Assembly (NCBI GenBank): GCA_035582835.1
Contig: JAYKAV010002585.1
Span: forward strand, 347,971 to 411,970
Direction: 5' to 3'
Length of the DNA: 64,000 bases
Origin: Phoebastria nigripes
Taxonomy: Eukaryota > Chordata > Aves > Procellariiformes > Diomedeidae
Shown here: piece by piece, positions 37,032 to 48,771 of the stretch
Numbering within the stretch: the first letter of the stretch is position 1
How the letters are laid out: each line of letters begins with the position of its first letter
The notes under the pieces: generated by a model
What the model saw: the letters and a program-made list of their open reading frames with translations, nothing else
What the model was told of the DNA's origin: nothing
Databases searched by the model: none
Made by a program: the position numbers and the translations under genes

Positions 37032-40000
37032 GTTCTGCCTCCCCCCCGATTTCTCCTGATCTTCCTCACGAGACTTCATTATATGGGTGGATAGTCCCGT
37101 TCCTCTTCAGGGCTGTGGTTTTGGGATGCTAGGTGGGTCTGGGCCCTTCACCCACGCCCAGTGGGTGCGCTTGGGATTAGTTCTGCCTGGGTTGTATTTT
37201 TAGGACTGAATCTTTCACTTTACTTGATTTCTTGGCATGTCTGGCACTCCTAAACCTATTAATTAAAACCTGTATAAATTATTCCAGGACCATAGGGAAA
37301 TAAAGGAAAAGACTTTTTTTTTCCCTTCAGAAAAGTAATGGGTGTGCGAGAGCGCATCTCCACAATGGGCAAAGTCTTCACTGGTGCTGGGAACTCTTGC
37401 TCTGCAGAGGATGCGATGAGATGGTGCAAGGGGGATAAAATAACTGTTGAGCACTTATTTTGCTCTGCAGAGGGAGGAGTTAATGCGGGGAATAAGGGAC
37501 TATTGCTGACGGACGGGGAGAGGAAGGTAAGAACTCGTTGGGTTACTAGCAGCTCTAGCACCCTCGGGATCAAAAATATCCTTTGGCTCCCAAAGGACCT
37601 CTTGAGGGAGGCAGGGAGGATTGCAGCGAGGGTTGTCTTGCGGGACCCGCGCTCCCTCACTGCTGTCAGTGTGGGAAGGGCAGGGTGGGAGTTTTGGTGC
37701 ACCCTCGCTTGCCATGAGCGCAGCTGTAGCCTCCCTCCGGTCGCCACTCCAAACTCATTGGGGAAGAGCTGCCCTTCACGGCTGGAGGTTGCTGATAGTT
37801 GGTGGGGTCTAGTCTGCTAGACGGAGCGATGCCGGAGTGTTCCNCTGGTGTAGGAAATACTCCCAAGGTTCCCTCAATGCAGTTTTTCTCCTTGTCCTCC
37901 GAGGGCACAGCATATGCCTGGCCCCTGCCAGCGGTCCCCAGCCCACAGCCGGTGCAAGCCCTTCGTGAAGAGCTGTGTCTGGCATTANGTCCCAGCCCAC
38001 TGGCAGCAGCCATCCTCTACTGCCTTCTCCTGGGATCCCTTTGGGAGGAAGCCCTGCTCCGGTGGGAGCCCTGTGCCAGACCCAACCACGGCACCTTGCT
38101 GCCCATGCTGCCCAGGCTGCACCTTGTTCCCAGGTCAGAGCGACTCAACTCCCGGCATCTGACCCAACTCTGAATTTCCCTTATTCCAGTCCAAATGTAG
38201 CGCTTAGGCTGAAATGCTGAAACAGCACCAGTTCTCCAGCCCTATAGCAAGCAATGTGCTTTTTTATTTATTTATTCTTTCAGCTCCTTTTTGTAGTAAG
38301 GACCAGATGCTCCTTTCTCCGGAGAGGAGCTGTCAGCCCTGACGGACGCGTGTTATAGCTGAGCGAGTGTGCTATTCCTGGAAAGAATTAATGCCAGGTA
38401 TATTAACCATCTGCCCTATTAAAAGGGAAGATAGACTCGCCTGCCTCCTCGCCGTACCCCCGCTGCTCGGTGGCAGCCACCTTGTTCCTGGGCGGGTGGA
38501 TGCGGCGCTGAGTGCTCCTGCAAAAGAAAAGTTCTCATTAAGGAGGAAGCAAGGGCACAGCACGTGGGAGGGGCTGGGGCTAATTGCATTTGCTTCCAAT
38601 TTCCTTAACCCGGTAATTGGATTCTGATTTATTGAATATGTCTGAACAATGCTGCGGATGATGCACCATTAGTCGAGCGTTAGAGNGGCCACGGAGGAAA
38701 TGGGGCTGCCAGGAGATCTGGGGGTGGCAGGCGCTGATGGGTGGGATGGAGGAGGGAGAAGGGTCCGGGCACGGTGGTCGAGGGGGAGAGGAAGGTGCAG
38801 AGTTTGCAAAGCCCTCTCTGGAAAGAAATCCTTGCTCATGGCACAGGTGTCCAGGGAGCTGCCGCAGGCGATGCTCTGGCACTACTGTGCAACCTGGGAG
38901 CAGGTCCTGAATTGCCCAGTGGAGCTGGATGGGAAAGCGTGGATGAGCATGGCCAGCTCTTGGAGCAGGGAGAAATTGCTGGTGGCTGTGCAAGAAGAAC
39001 ATGTAAAGAGAATCCAGCATGGGGTTGACTAGGAGAAGTCCCTCCTGCAGAGGGGAGAGCTGAGTACCACAGACCGGGCTAGCATGAGAGATGGGAAACC
39101 CCCAGGGCTCACGCTGCATGACCTGCCGGAGGCTGTGCTTAGAGAGAGACTTGGTTTCGACGGCAAACCTGGCTTAGGCTGCTTTGTGCAAGCCAGACTG
39201 GAAGTGCTCAGGCTTGCTTGTATGAAAGCGAACCCAAAGAGTCAGGCCTCGATTCTGCTCCAGCTGACCTTGGGGGAAGGTGCATCCTAGCCCAGGCCCT
39301 ACACCAAGGGGCACCACCATGCCGGGAGCCGTGCCGAGGTGCTCCTGCCCAGCTGCTATTCCCAAAGAAAGTTCATGTGAGCAGGAGACTTTGGAGAGGG
39401 TCTTACCCACCTCTTGAGCACATCCCCATGGGCCAGCAGGCTCTCCTTCAGCCTCTCAGCCAGATGTTGTTGCCTGAAGCAGCTTGCTCTGCTCTCCGAC
39501 CAGGTTTTCAATGTGTTTCCTCTCCATCTCTTATCGCCTCTGTACAATGCGCGGCAGCACCAAGACTCACAGACCTACAAACCACGGTAATGCCCCGAGA
39601 CCAGCACCTCGTAGTCCTGATCCTAGTACCCGGGACCGCTGCTCCTTACAGCCTCTCTGTGGGGTGTGTTTCACCAGGATGGTTGCAGAAGATTTCCTGG
39701 AGTTTTCTTTGCTAATCCAGCCAAGCATCTGGACTTGCCAACAATAGCTGAATATACAAAATCTGGCAAGGGCTGAGCAGCAAGCTCCTTGCCAGAAGGT
39801 CACGGAGAGGGCAAATACTTTTGGCGGGGTGGGATGTGGCACTGACAGCCAGTTGCTTAGCAATGTTTGCTGGATTGATTTTGTTTTTAAATTGCAACCA
39901 GTGGAATGGTTTCAGATGGAGAGGAATCGCAGTGCTCCGAGGAATTGAAGCTGGAGAAACCGTGGTGACTCCCCTTGCCTGCCTCCGGCCAGCGCGGGGC

Positions 40001-43000
40001 TGTGAGCCTGTGCTTGGTTTGTGGGTGATTTCAGCCAGGGAAATGCCATGGCTTCTGTGGACTACATCATGTCCCTCGGCCTGGGAGATCTCACAGCTGG
40101 AGCATCACTCCTGGTGACCCGTCTGCATTTCCCTGCCGTTAACTGCGTTCCTGGTTGCACATTGACTAAGCCCTCGGGTTACATGAAGGGATGTCTTTCT
40201 CCAGGAAAAGACCATGTATGGTCCCGTGGTGGTGTATCACATCCCCACCAAAAGTCACGGTTAAAAAATCCCCATGACCACAGCAGCAGGCTAGACCCAG
40301 ATCTAGGTGGCACGTCCACGTCATGCGCAGCCAGCTCAATGCCGCTGGAGTGGGTGGCTAGTCCCCCTCTGCCGCAGTAGCCACATGCCATTGGGATTAC
40401 CTCATCACCACATCCCACCTTCTGCAACTCCCACTGGCAAACCGCAGGAGCAAAACAGCAGCGAGTGAGTCAGTGCCAGGCGTGCACACAGGGGGAGAGA
40501 AGCTGAGGTTTCCAGTATTGCTCAGNGGCTTGGAAAGCCGACAGGGAGGATGCGTTGCCCCCAGCCAGAAGATTTTGTCGTGATGGCTCCTGGGCTTTTT
40601 CCATCTGTCGCAGACAGCTCCTGGGGAGGCCGGTATTCTCCATGCGGTTGCTCCATATGCTGCTTAGACTGACCTCCGCCTCCCAAATGCTCCATTGGGT
40701 TTAATAGATGTGCAGATGCTGTTGTGGCTGCCAGGCTAGGCTGGGACCACGAGTCATGGCCAGCACCAACCTGAGCTGGGGTTTGTGCTCGCTGACGGCG
40801 GCGAAACAGAGAGGTGAAATAGGGGACGAGGAGTAGATGAGCGAGTAGTGGCTGGAGGAGAGGTAAGAGCCTCCAGCAGACTTCTCTAGCTATTGCAAAT
40901 CATGTCAGCCAGCCTCAGGCATCTCCTGCTGCCTGTTTTATTCTATTCGTCTTGCTTTTTTCCTCCACAGCGCCAATACGAGTTTTGTAGTGTTGTCTCA
41001 AGAGCTAGTAGAGCAAGGAGGCCAGGGATGGAGCCCTCTCAAATCCTGCCATAAGGCAATAATCCTCCAAATTTTTGAAGCTCCCTCCTTCTCTGAGTCC
41101 CAAGTGCTTTACAAGAGGCCCTACCTACCCAGTTAAGCTTGAATTTTACAGCTGCTTGAGGGGGTGCGTTCGTGTGCGTATGTGCGTGTCTGAGAGAGAG
41201 AAAGCAGCTGCTAAAATCAAGTTGTGATTGAAACGCAAGGCTGGCGGGGATACTGGCAGGTATGAAGATCAGGCGTCGCATCGTCTGTTGAAGATGAGAG
41301 CATCCTGGCAGCCCAGGGGCCTGGTCACGCCAACTTGTGCCCCTAGAAAAGCTCTGCCCTTGTAGTCTGTCCTGTTCCCTTTGCAGGGAACAACAGACAC
41401 CGTAAGAGTTCCTCCAGGTTTCCTCACTCAAAGTGCAGTGTGGTGCCAGCTGGAGAATGTCCGTTGGGTGGGAGAGCTGCCCAGGGCTGGTGGCTCTGCT
41501 CGTAGGGACTGTTCATGGAGGGATGGGAAGAGGTGATGCCTGTGACGTTCCCCTGGGGCAAAGAGCTGCTGTCTTGAGTTCTCAAGGTCCAGAAAAGTCA
41601 GGACTTCAGCCCTGAAGCACTACACGCTGCAGTGTTATTTTGACCCATTAATTGCAGCATGCATCCCAAGGGTGCAGAGGCTGCACGTTCAGCATTATGT
41701 TGGAGCAGCTCTAGTTGGGGTAGTTGAAAATACCTGACTGTGCTGTGGATGGGGATTACGGGGAGGAACATGCTGTCCTGAGGGTGGTCCTACCTCTGCT
41801 AGGTATGGTACCTGCGTACACGGGCACGTGGGGCTGAGCGTGCATCTCTGCCGCTGCACACCTTCCACGTGTCCTGTGCGAACGCGTTTGGCACACGGCA
41901 CGTGAAAGCGTGTGTAGATGTCCGCGTGCAGATTGCGTGAGGGCAGCTGTATCACATGCAGGTTTTGAAGTGGCTCCGTTTTTGGCTGAGTTGATGATTG
42001 CATCCCAGGAGTGGCAAGCAGTCAAGTGCACTGAGAATATTGTAATATCTTCTTGGAACTGAAGAGTCGAAAAGGAGAAAAGTAGATTTTGACAGCATTG
42101 CCTTTGGCTTAGCGTGTTTATGAGTCCCCTTGGACTTCTCACATTGCCTTGTCTTCCTTCAACTTCATTGCCTGCTAGACCAAAACCACTTTGAGATGAA
42201 TCAAGGTGAACACTGGGTCTCAGCAGCTAGAAATGCATTTTGTACCCCACATAGGGATTTAGGCATCTTATCTTCCTTGCCAGGTTTGTTGAGAGTCCCC
42301 AAAGGAGGAACTTAATGTCTGGAGAACGACACGTATAGAAAAGCCCATCTTATTTCACAGGCAGGACAGGGGTGGGGTTCTGCTTTGCCATCCTCAGCAG
42401 TACCTGAACATTAGACCTGCAGAAGCAGGTAGGTACCTAGCAGGTGGCCAAACCCACTTTGAATTCGAGGGAAGGTTTGCTGGAGTGTTACCCGGATGGA
42501 CCTCAAACAGTTGAGAGTGGAACTGAACCTAGAGGTTTTCCTGGTCTACTGTTGCCCTTCCCTTTGCTGACTCCATACATTTCTCACTGCGGCCTCAGGA
42601 TTGTAGCTGAGCTAATCCGATTTCCTGCGTAATGCAGACTAAGTCCCGAGGGATTCTGTTATTTTTAAAATTTGCTTATTCAGGCAGCATCTTGTGAGTT
42701 ACTGACTCTGGATGTGTTCTGTTGTAGACCTGGGCAAGAAGTGGTGTGGGTGCGGGGGTGTGTGTGTGCCTGTGGTCTCCCTGAGCCTGATGCTGCCGAG
42801 TGCATCTGCTCAGGGCAGAGGGGTGGTGGCACAGCAGGGAGTGGGGCATGTCTGAGCAGAGGTGCCTTGCGTGTGGTGGGGGCGGATAGACCTCTGTCCA
42901 TGAGGACGGATGGAGCTGTGCAGGCTAAGCCAGTCTGGCCCGCAGAAGAGGGAGCCAGGTGAGGAGGATGGGGGAGAGAGAGCCCTCAAATGCTGCCACG

Positions 43001-44957
43001 TCTCTGGACTCAGCATTGGTGAAATCCAGACGATTGTGCGGCCACGTGTGCGTGCTGCTGGCTTTGCTCCACCCTGCACCCTCTTGTGCGGGATGGGGGT
43101 CCCCGCGCAGGTGCTCCCCCGGGAGAAAAGTACATGATGCCTGAGGGAGAGCGGGCTGGCAGCACCTCGTGTGAGTTGGAGGGGGCTGAATGCAAGGGGG
43201 TACGGGTCTCTTCTTGCTTTTGGGGTTTGTTATTAGCTGCTGCATGATTGCCAGCAATATCCTGAAGAGTTTTTCTGTCCCTTGATCTGTTATTCCGGCT
43301 GTTATACTGTTCTCTGGGCAAAGCCAGGGCATTTGTGATTTCATTACAAAATAAGATTTATCACATTTGGGCAAAATTCTGTATGGGTGAGGGCTGTCCC
43401 TGGATCTCTTGCCAGCAGAGCATACTCTGAGGCTGAATTAGGTGGTTAAGAGGAGATCTGGGATCCCCCTGCCTTTGGTCTTGATCTCATTCTTATTCCT
43501 AACTACAGGCAAGAGCACAGCATGACCCTGCAGGCAAGCAGTTACACAAATGAACGGTGGAAAACACATTTGAGACTAAAGTATCTCCATTAGGAAACAT
43601 CATGATTGCTTTTGTCTCTTGGATACCAGACCCCAAGAGGTTAGCGCTCGACACTGTGTTTTTCCATCACCTCCTTAGGCTGCGATCTCTGGGGATGAAG
43701 ATATGAGAACAGTCCATCAAGCGGAGCAGGGGTTGGCATGTGTCTTGGGCATAAACTGGAACCGCCTGAAGAGGCCAAGGTTTTGTTTCTGCTGTCAATC
43801 AGCTGGCTTTTGTGGCCTAAGTTTGAAACTTTCATAGGCTGGGCAACGTCTTAAGAGAGAGAATTGCTCATGCTTCTTCTGGGCAACCTGGTAACTCTTT
43901 GGCAATGGTCGAAATAGCTAGCACAGGTTGGCAATGTGAAAGAAAGTATCTTAGTATGTTTTGTAGCTTCTCCTAATGCAGTTGGGCAGCTGAAAGTCAG
44001 AGAGACACACGGCTTTGGGCAGCCAGCTTGCTCTCCAAACACTATCACCAACCACTGATCGACCATTTGAGATCCAGCCATACCATCTATGTAAGATGGG
44101 ATCATCATATGATGCTGGGATTTATTTTATTTTTTAGGGAACTGTCGTTATTATCTCTTCTCATTATAGTTATCCTGTTTTCAAGCTCTTCAGCCCTCCA
44201 GGAATTCAGACCTTTGCTATACAAGTTGGTTACAAGGGCAGCCGGTACCCCTAGCTGGGAAAATTTGCCGTCTGCTAACAAAAGACCCAGTATGGAGCTC
44301 CCCTTATCAAAACCCACTACCTATGGCTTTGTGCTAGAGCTTAGACCTGCTTTCACTCACAGTTTGGACCTATGTGTTGCTGGAGAGCTGAGGCTTTTGA
44401 ATGAACTAAAGTGTGAAGCCCAAAGTGCAATTTAGAGGACGCAAACTGGGAAAGTCCCATCTGGCCAAAGACTTAAGGGTGAGGCATAGTTTGAGTAAGG
44501 GTGTGCACTGTGTTCCCCAGACTACCATGCACTAGTTATTTTGGCCTCCCAGCCCCTGTCAGACAGCTGTACCAGCATCTCATGGTTGTGATGACCAGTT
44601 GGTTGCCTAGCATTCCTGGGCCAACACTGACTTTTGCGTGCCTGTTGGCTAAACCTGACCCACCTATGACTATAGTGGGCCAAAACCTGAGTCTTTCACT
44701 CAAAAGAGCTCAGTTCTGCACTTTGTAGGTTCAGTCCATCTGGAGTGCTCACCACACATGTAGTGGCATTTTGCACTTGGTCTTCTGGGTGAATTTAAAC
44801 TTGAAACTCCAAGGAGGTTTGAGGAACAGGTATGTGATCAAAACCCAGAGAGATTGTTTTCAGGTAGCAGAGAGAACGAGGAGTACTGAGATTTGCAATT
44901 GTTGGCAGCTAAGCAAGGAAAGCAAGACAGCTATTAATCAGAAACAGGCACTTCAAA
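37032..44957. other. GALNT14 intron 2, first part, no gene seen
   Basis: This is intronic sequence with no recognised exon, RNA gene or intact transposon. The first 4 kb keep the GC-rich, CpG-containing texture of intron 1. From about 42000 the DNA appears poorer in CpG, which fits older decayed repeat content, although I cannot name a family. Isolated Ns occur at 37844, 37988, 38686 and 40526. The open frames here have no domain I recognise. Confidence 0.65.
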
Positions 44958-45100
44958 AAATCATAGAATAATTCAGGTTGGAAGAGACCACAGGAGGTCT
45001 CTGATCCAGCCTCCTGATCGAAGCGGGGTCAGCTACAAAATCAGCCTAGGTTTCTCTCTTATTGCAGAAATCTCTGAGCCCTCTGGGGCTCCTGCCTCTC
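44958..45100 (-). mobile_element. CR1 LINE fragment, old, 3' end only
   Basis: Read on the - strand, this is the 3' tail of a chicken-repeat-1 (CR1) LINE. The + strand shows TCATAGAATAATTCAGGTTG, then GGAAGAGACC, the reverse complement of the usual CR1 end that finishes in ATTCTATGA. The next block (GGAGGTCTCTGATCCAGCCT) also fits an older CR1 subfamily, and similarity fades near 45100. There is one degenerate terminal octamer rather than a clean array and no coding sequence, so it is a dead 5'-truncated copy. The far boundary is approximate. Confidence 0.85.
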
Positions 45101-47753
45101 AGGCTTGGCCCAGCGTTTTGTAAGAGCTGACATAATTTACAAACTTTGATTGCAGCGCACATAATTTGTAGTTCTTCTCCCCCAGCTGCCTGCGTTTGTG
45201 TAACAAGCTTTGAAGTTGCTTGAATAGCTGTCCTTGCAGCACTTGCATTACCTGTATCTTTCCTATCTTGCAGACGCTACGGGCCCTAATTCTCCAGTCA
45301 CTCATAGCAAGTGCATTTAAATGAGAGGAGGGGTAGGTGCACATGGAAGCATGCTTGCTAAAGCCTCCTGTTCTCACTGCCTGCCATCTTTTCCAGGATT
45401 GGTCATTACGTCAGTAGCAAATCTGTGTTTCAAATCTGTGTACCTACTGCTGTGCAGTCGCCCTGATGGAGGAGTGCTGAGGTGACTGGAGGCCTTCGTC
45501 CATGTGATTAACAAGTGAGAGTCTGTGCTGCTGCTTGGGCAACATTGATATGTTCGGTGGTGTCAGGTTGGTGGGACAGCAGTGAGGGGAGTTCTCTCTT
45601 CTCCTCTTTTGGGGTTCATCACCTAAGAGCGATGCACTTAACTACCACACTCATGTATCTCTTCTGGCTTGACATTGCAAGGCTTTGCCAGTGGTGGGGT
45701 TGCTTAGACTCCAGCACAGTCCCCACAGTGTTTCAGTATCAGCTTTTTATGCTGCTTGGGCTCTGCGGCTGTTTTCATGCCCTGCTTTCCACTGTGCATC
45801 CTCTGCAGTGCATCCAGTGTGAGATGCAGTGGCCTTAGCACTGCATCCATCCAAGACTGCCATAAAGACGCAGTCTCCTTGTGTCAGCTGGCCAGAGCCA
45901 CATCAGCAAAGGAGAAGGCCTTAAAGGCTGGGCTGCAAGCAGCACCCTAGGTTTTCGCTATGTTTCCATGTGCTTCTTAGTCTCTGGTATTTCAGAATAT
46001 GCTGTGCATGCAGAACTCCACATTTTTTTCCTTCACGTTTGTGTAAATCCAAAACCACTTCAATTCTTCCAGTAGAGAGGTTCCTGGTTTATGTGCATTC
46101 CTCTGGGAGAATAGGACCCATAATTTGAAGTGTTTCCTGCTAGGGATGCCTGAACTCACTGGAAGACTGACCGTGACCATCTGCTTTGCCTTTCCTCACG
46201 GGAGAGAGGAAGATCCTGGCTAAATCCTGCCTAGGCTGCAGGGCTGCGATCTGTCCAGACCTCTGCTCAGAGAACATTGGGGAAAAAATTGGGGAAAAAA
46301 AAAGTGACCCTGGCTCCTCGTTTCAAGCTGGAACTGAAACTCATAAACTTTTCTCTTTCGTAAGACTTGAGAAAACTCGGTTAGAGACAAAAATCCCACT
46401 CCCACGCAGAGACAAAAATCCCACAGATTCTCCACTCCATGGTGTTGCCTGAAAGTGGAGAAGAATATTCATTGGACCATTTTAGTGCTGCAAAAACCCA
46501 GTGTTTCATATTCCTCTGCTTCTGCTGGAGTTGGCATCTTGCATAGATGTGGGGACACCTGGTAAGAAATCGGTAAGGAGCCTTTTTCCGATAGCTGCAC
46601 CTACTGCTTCTGGAGAGCTCACGCAGGAAGTGTGATGGGTCTCTCTGGGGACCCATCCGCTGTGAACTGGGCTGGAAATGCACAGTCCTGGGAAACAGCT
46701 GGTGTGTGTCCAAGTCCCCATCCTGGGAATGGCTGTGGCCACCCCAACACGTGACAGCATCTGTGATGTTTGCTGCCCCATGTTTGTTGTCTGGTGGCCC
46801 ATGGAACAGCTTGCCTGGAGGTGGAGGGCTTGAGGAGCAGGCCAGCTAGACCTGATGGCTTCTGAGACAGAGGCTGTGGCTTCAGGGGGCAAAACTTGAT
46901 GAATGTGATGATCTTTTTCAAATATCTCTTTCTATTTAATGCCCTCTTCTGAAGCTTTTTGGGTTTTTTAATGTGGGGGAGGGGGGAAGTAGTGATGAAA
47001 AAGGGCTGCATGAAATGGGATTGTGGTGGGCTTGAGGACTGAGACAGGTCGCATCTACCCTGAGGTGGCTGCCTGTGTCTGGGCTGGGGACTGTCCTTGG
47101 GCAACACTACTGGCCAGACCACTTGTCCTGAAGAGCCTGTTCTTCCCTCCTCAGATGTGATGGAGCTTGTGCCGTGGTCCATGTTGGCTCTGCTGGTAGG
47201 TTAACCCCCCTCTCCTGGGGGTTAGTATGTTCCGCAGGCCCCACCGACATCTGAACTGCCCTGCGTGACTTGCACAGACCTCCCTGGGGAGGAGTGGGGC
47301 TTCCAAGTGCCAAGATCCCAACCCAACCCCAGATTTTGCTCTGATGTCTGCAGCAGCCTGCAATGCCATTGTGCCCTCTNGCCCCTGCCTGATTGCTCCT
47401 GGAGCTGGAGGTGGTGGGTCAGGTCAGCCAACAAGCGACTCTTAGGCAGAAATGGAGGATAACCGTTACTGCCAGGCTACCTGCATCATAGCGAAAGGAC
47501 TGCCACCCTGTTGGTTTCGGAGGTGTTATGTCTTCCTCACCCTGGCAGCACAGTGGCTCCCCTCAGGTTTTCGGACCACAGCTCAAGTGATCCCAGGTTG
47601 TGAACTGTGCTCTGGAGTCACGGACTCTGATGCTGGGTGTTTGCGACCACCAAGTGGGGCAGGATCTGAAGCGCCATGAGATACCATGGTTTTGTATCTC
47701 GAGGGGCTGCCTAGAGAAAGGCAGGCTGAAGGGCTTTAATTAAAAATGGTACT

Positions 47754-47787
47754 GGGAAGGGATGCTGGGGCAGGGGCAGGGGGAGGC
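47754..47787 (+). other. G-quadruplex candidate
   Basis: Five G-runs of three to five bases (GGG, GGG, GGGG, GGGG, GGGGG) are separated by loops of two, five, two and two bases. This fits the standard quadruplex pattern well. It is intronic, with no known role. Confidence 0.5.
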
Positions 47788-48167
47788 TGGTGTTTCTTCA
47801 GGAGCAGGGTTGGTTGTGTCTCGATCATGGGTGCTGTAGGGGAATGGCAAATGTGATGGTGCTTATTCTGCAGCAGTGGATTTGCAGTCCTATTCNTCCC
47901 CCTCCTTTTCTTTTTCTTGAGTGAGAAGGATGAGGGCGACTCTTGGGAAGGAGTTGAGGAGTGAGCTAGACTGTATGAGGAGCTTATGGAAATGTATAGG
48001 CGGGTGTTTTGAATGCAGGAGGTTGTGTCAGTTAAGTGGCTGTGTTACTCTTTTTTTTTCTGGAGAGCAAAGCTAGTTATATCTGAAAGAGCTGTGCTAG
48101 GAGTGTGAGTTATGGCACTTGTCTGCACAGTGAGCAGAAACGATTCCTGAGCTGTGTTCTCGGCTAA

Positions 48168-48172
48168 AAGGT
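48168..48172. repeat. Target-site duplication AAGGT, left copy
   Basis: These five bases abut the left end of the solo LTR and are repeated exactly at 48767-48771. This is the signature of a single retroviral integration. Confidence 0.9.
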
Positions 48173-48298
48173 TGTTGTGGTTTAACCCCAGCCAGCAACT
48201 AAGCACCACACAGCCNCTNGCTCACTCCCCCCCGGTGGGATGGGGGAGAGAATCGGAACGGTAAAAGTGAGAAAACTCATGGGTTGAGATAAAGACAG

Positions 48299-48304
48299 TT
48301 TAAT
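48299..48304 (-). promoter_or_regulatory. LTR copy 1 polyadenylation signal (ATTAAA)
   Basis: ATTAAA read on the - strand, downstream of the TATA box in the LTR's own orientation, where the R-region polyadenylation signal is expected. Confidence 0.6.
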
Positions 48305-48483
48305 AGGTAAAGCAAAAGCCACGCGTGCAAGCAAAGCAAACCAAGGAATTCATTCCCCACTTCCCATCGGCAGGCAGGTGTTCAGCCATCGCCAGGAAAG
48401 CAGGGCTCCATCACGCGTAATGGTTACTTGGGAAGACAAACGCCATCACTCCGAACGTGTCCCCCTTCCTTCTTCTTCCCCAG

Positions 48484-48507
48484 CTTTATATGCTGAGCAT
48501 GACGTCA
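48484..48507 (-). promoter_or_regulatory. LTR copy 1 core promoter: CRE and TATA box
   Basis: On the - strand a perfect CRE (TGACGTCA, 48500-48507) is followed after eight bases by ATATAAAG (48484-48491). This is a typical U3 promoter layout. It could start antisense transcripts in the GALNT14 intron, but activity is not shown by sequence. Confidence 0.65.
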
Positions 48508-48766
48508 TATGGTGTGGAATATCCCTTTGGTCAGTTGGGGTCAGCTGTCCCAGCTGNGTCCCCTCCCAACTTCTTGTGCACCCCCAGCCTACTCGCTGGT
48601 GGGGTGGGGTGAGAAGCAGAAAAGGCCTTGACTCTGTGCAAGCACTGCTCAGCAATAACTAAAACATCCCTGTGTTATGGAGACTGTTTCCAGCACAAAT
48701 CCAAAACATAGCCCCATACTAGCTACTATGAAGAAAATTAACTCTATCCCAGCCAAAACCAGCACA

Positions 48767-48771
48767 AAGGT
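48767..48771. repeat. Target-site duplication AAGGT, right copy
   Basis: Exact repeat of 48168-48172, directly abutting the CA end of the solo LTR. Confidence 0.9.

Larger units (their letters stand above)
45101..48172. other. GALNT14 intron 2, between CR1 fragment and first solo LTR
   Basis: No gene is recognised. There is a 17-base direct repeat (AGAGACAAAAATCCCAC) at 46383-46399 and 46408-46424, a G-rich tract at 47754-47787, and isolated Ns at 47380 and 47896. Open frames on both strands lack recognisable domains. Confidence 0.65.
48173..48766 (-). mobile_element. Solo LTR of an avian endogenous retrovirus (copy 1)
   Basis: This 594-base LTR has TG...CA ends and is flanked by the 5-base duplication AAGGT. 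No internal retroviral genes are present on either side, so it is a solo LTR left by recombination between the two LTRs of a former provirus. Regulatory order shows it reads on the - strand: a CRE-like palindrome TGACGTCA (48500-48507), a TATA box ATATAAAG (48484-48491) and an ATTAAA polyadenylation signal (48299-48304). The plus-strand start (TGTTGTGGTTTAACCCC) matches the U5 end of a common bird LTR type, probably ERVL-class given the 5-bp duplication, though the class is inferred. Three Ns lie inside (48216, 48219, 48557). It is antisense to GALNT14. Confidence 0.9.
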
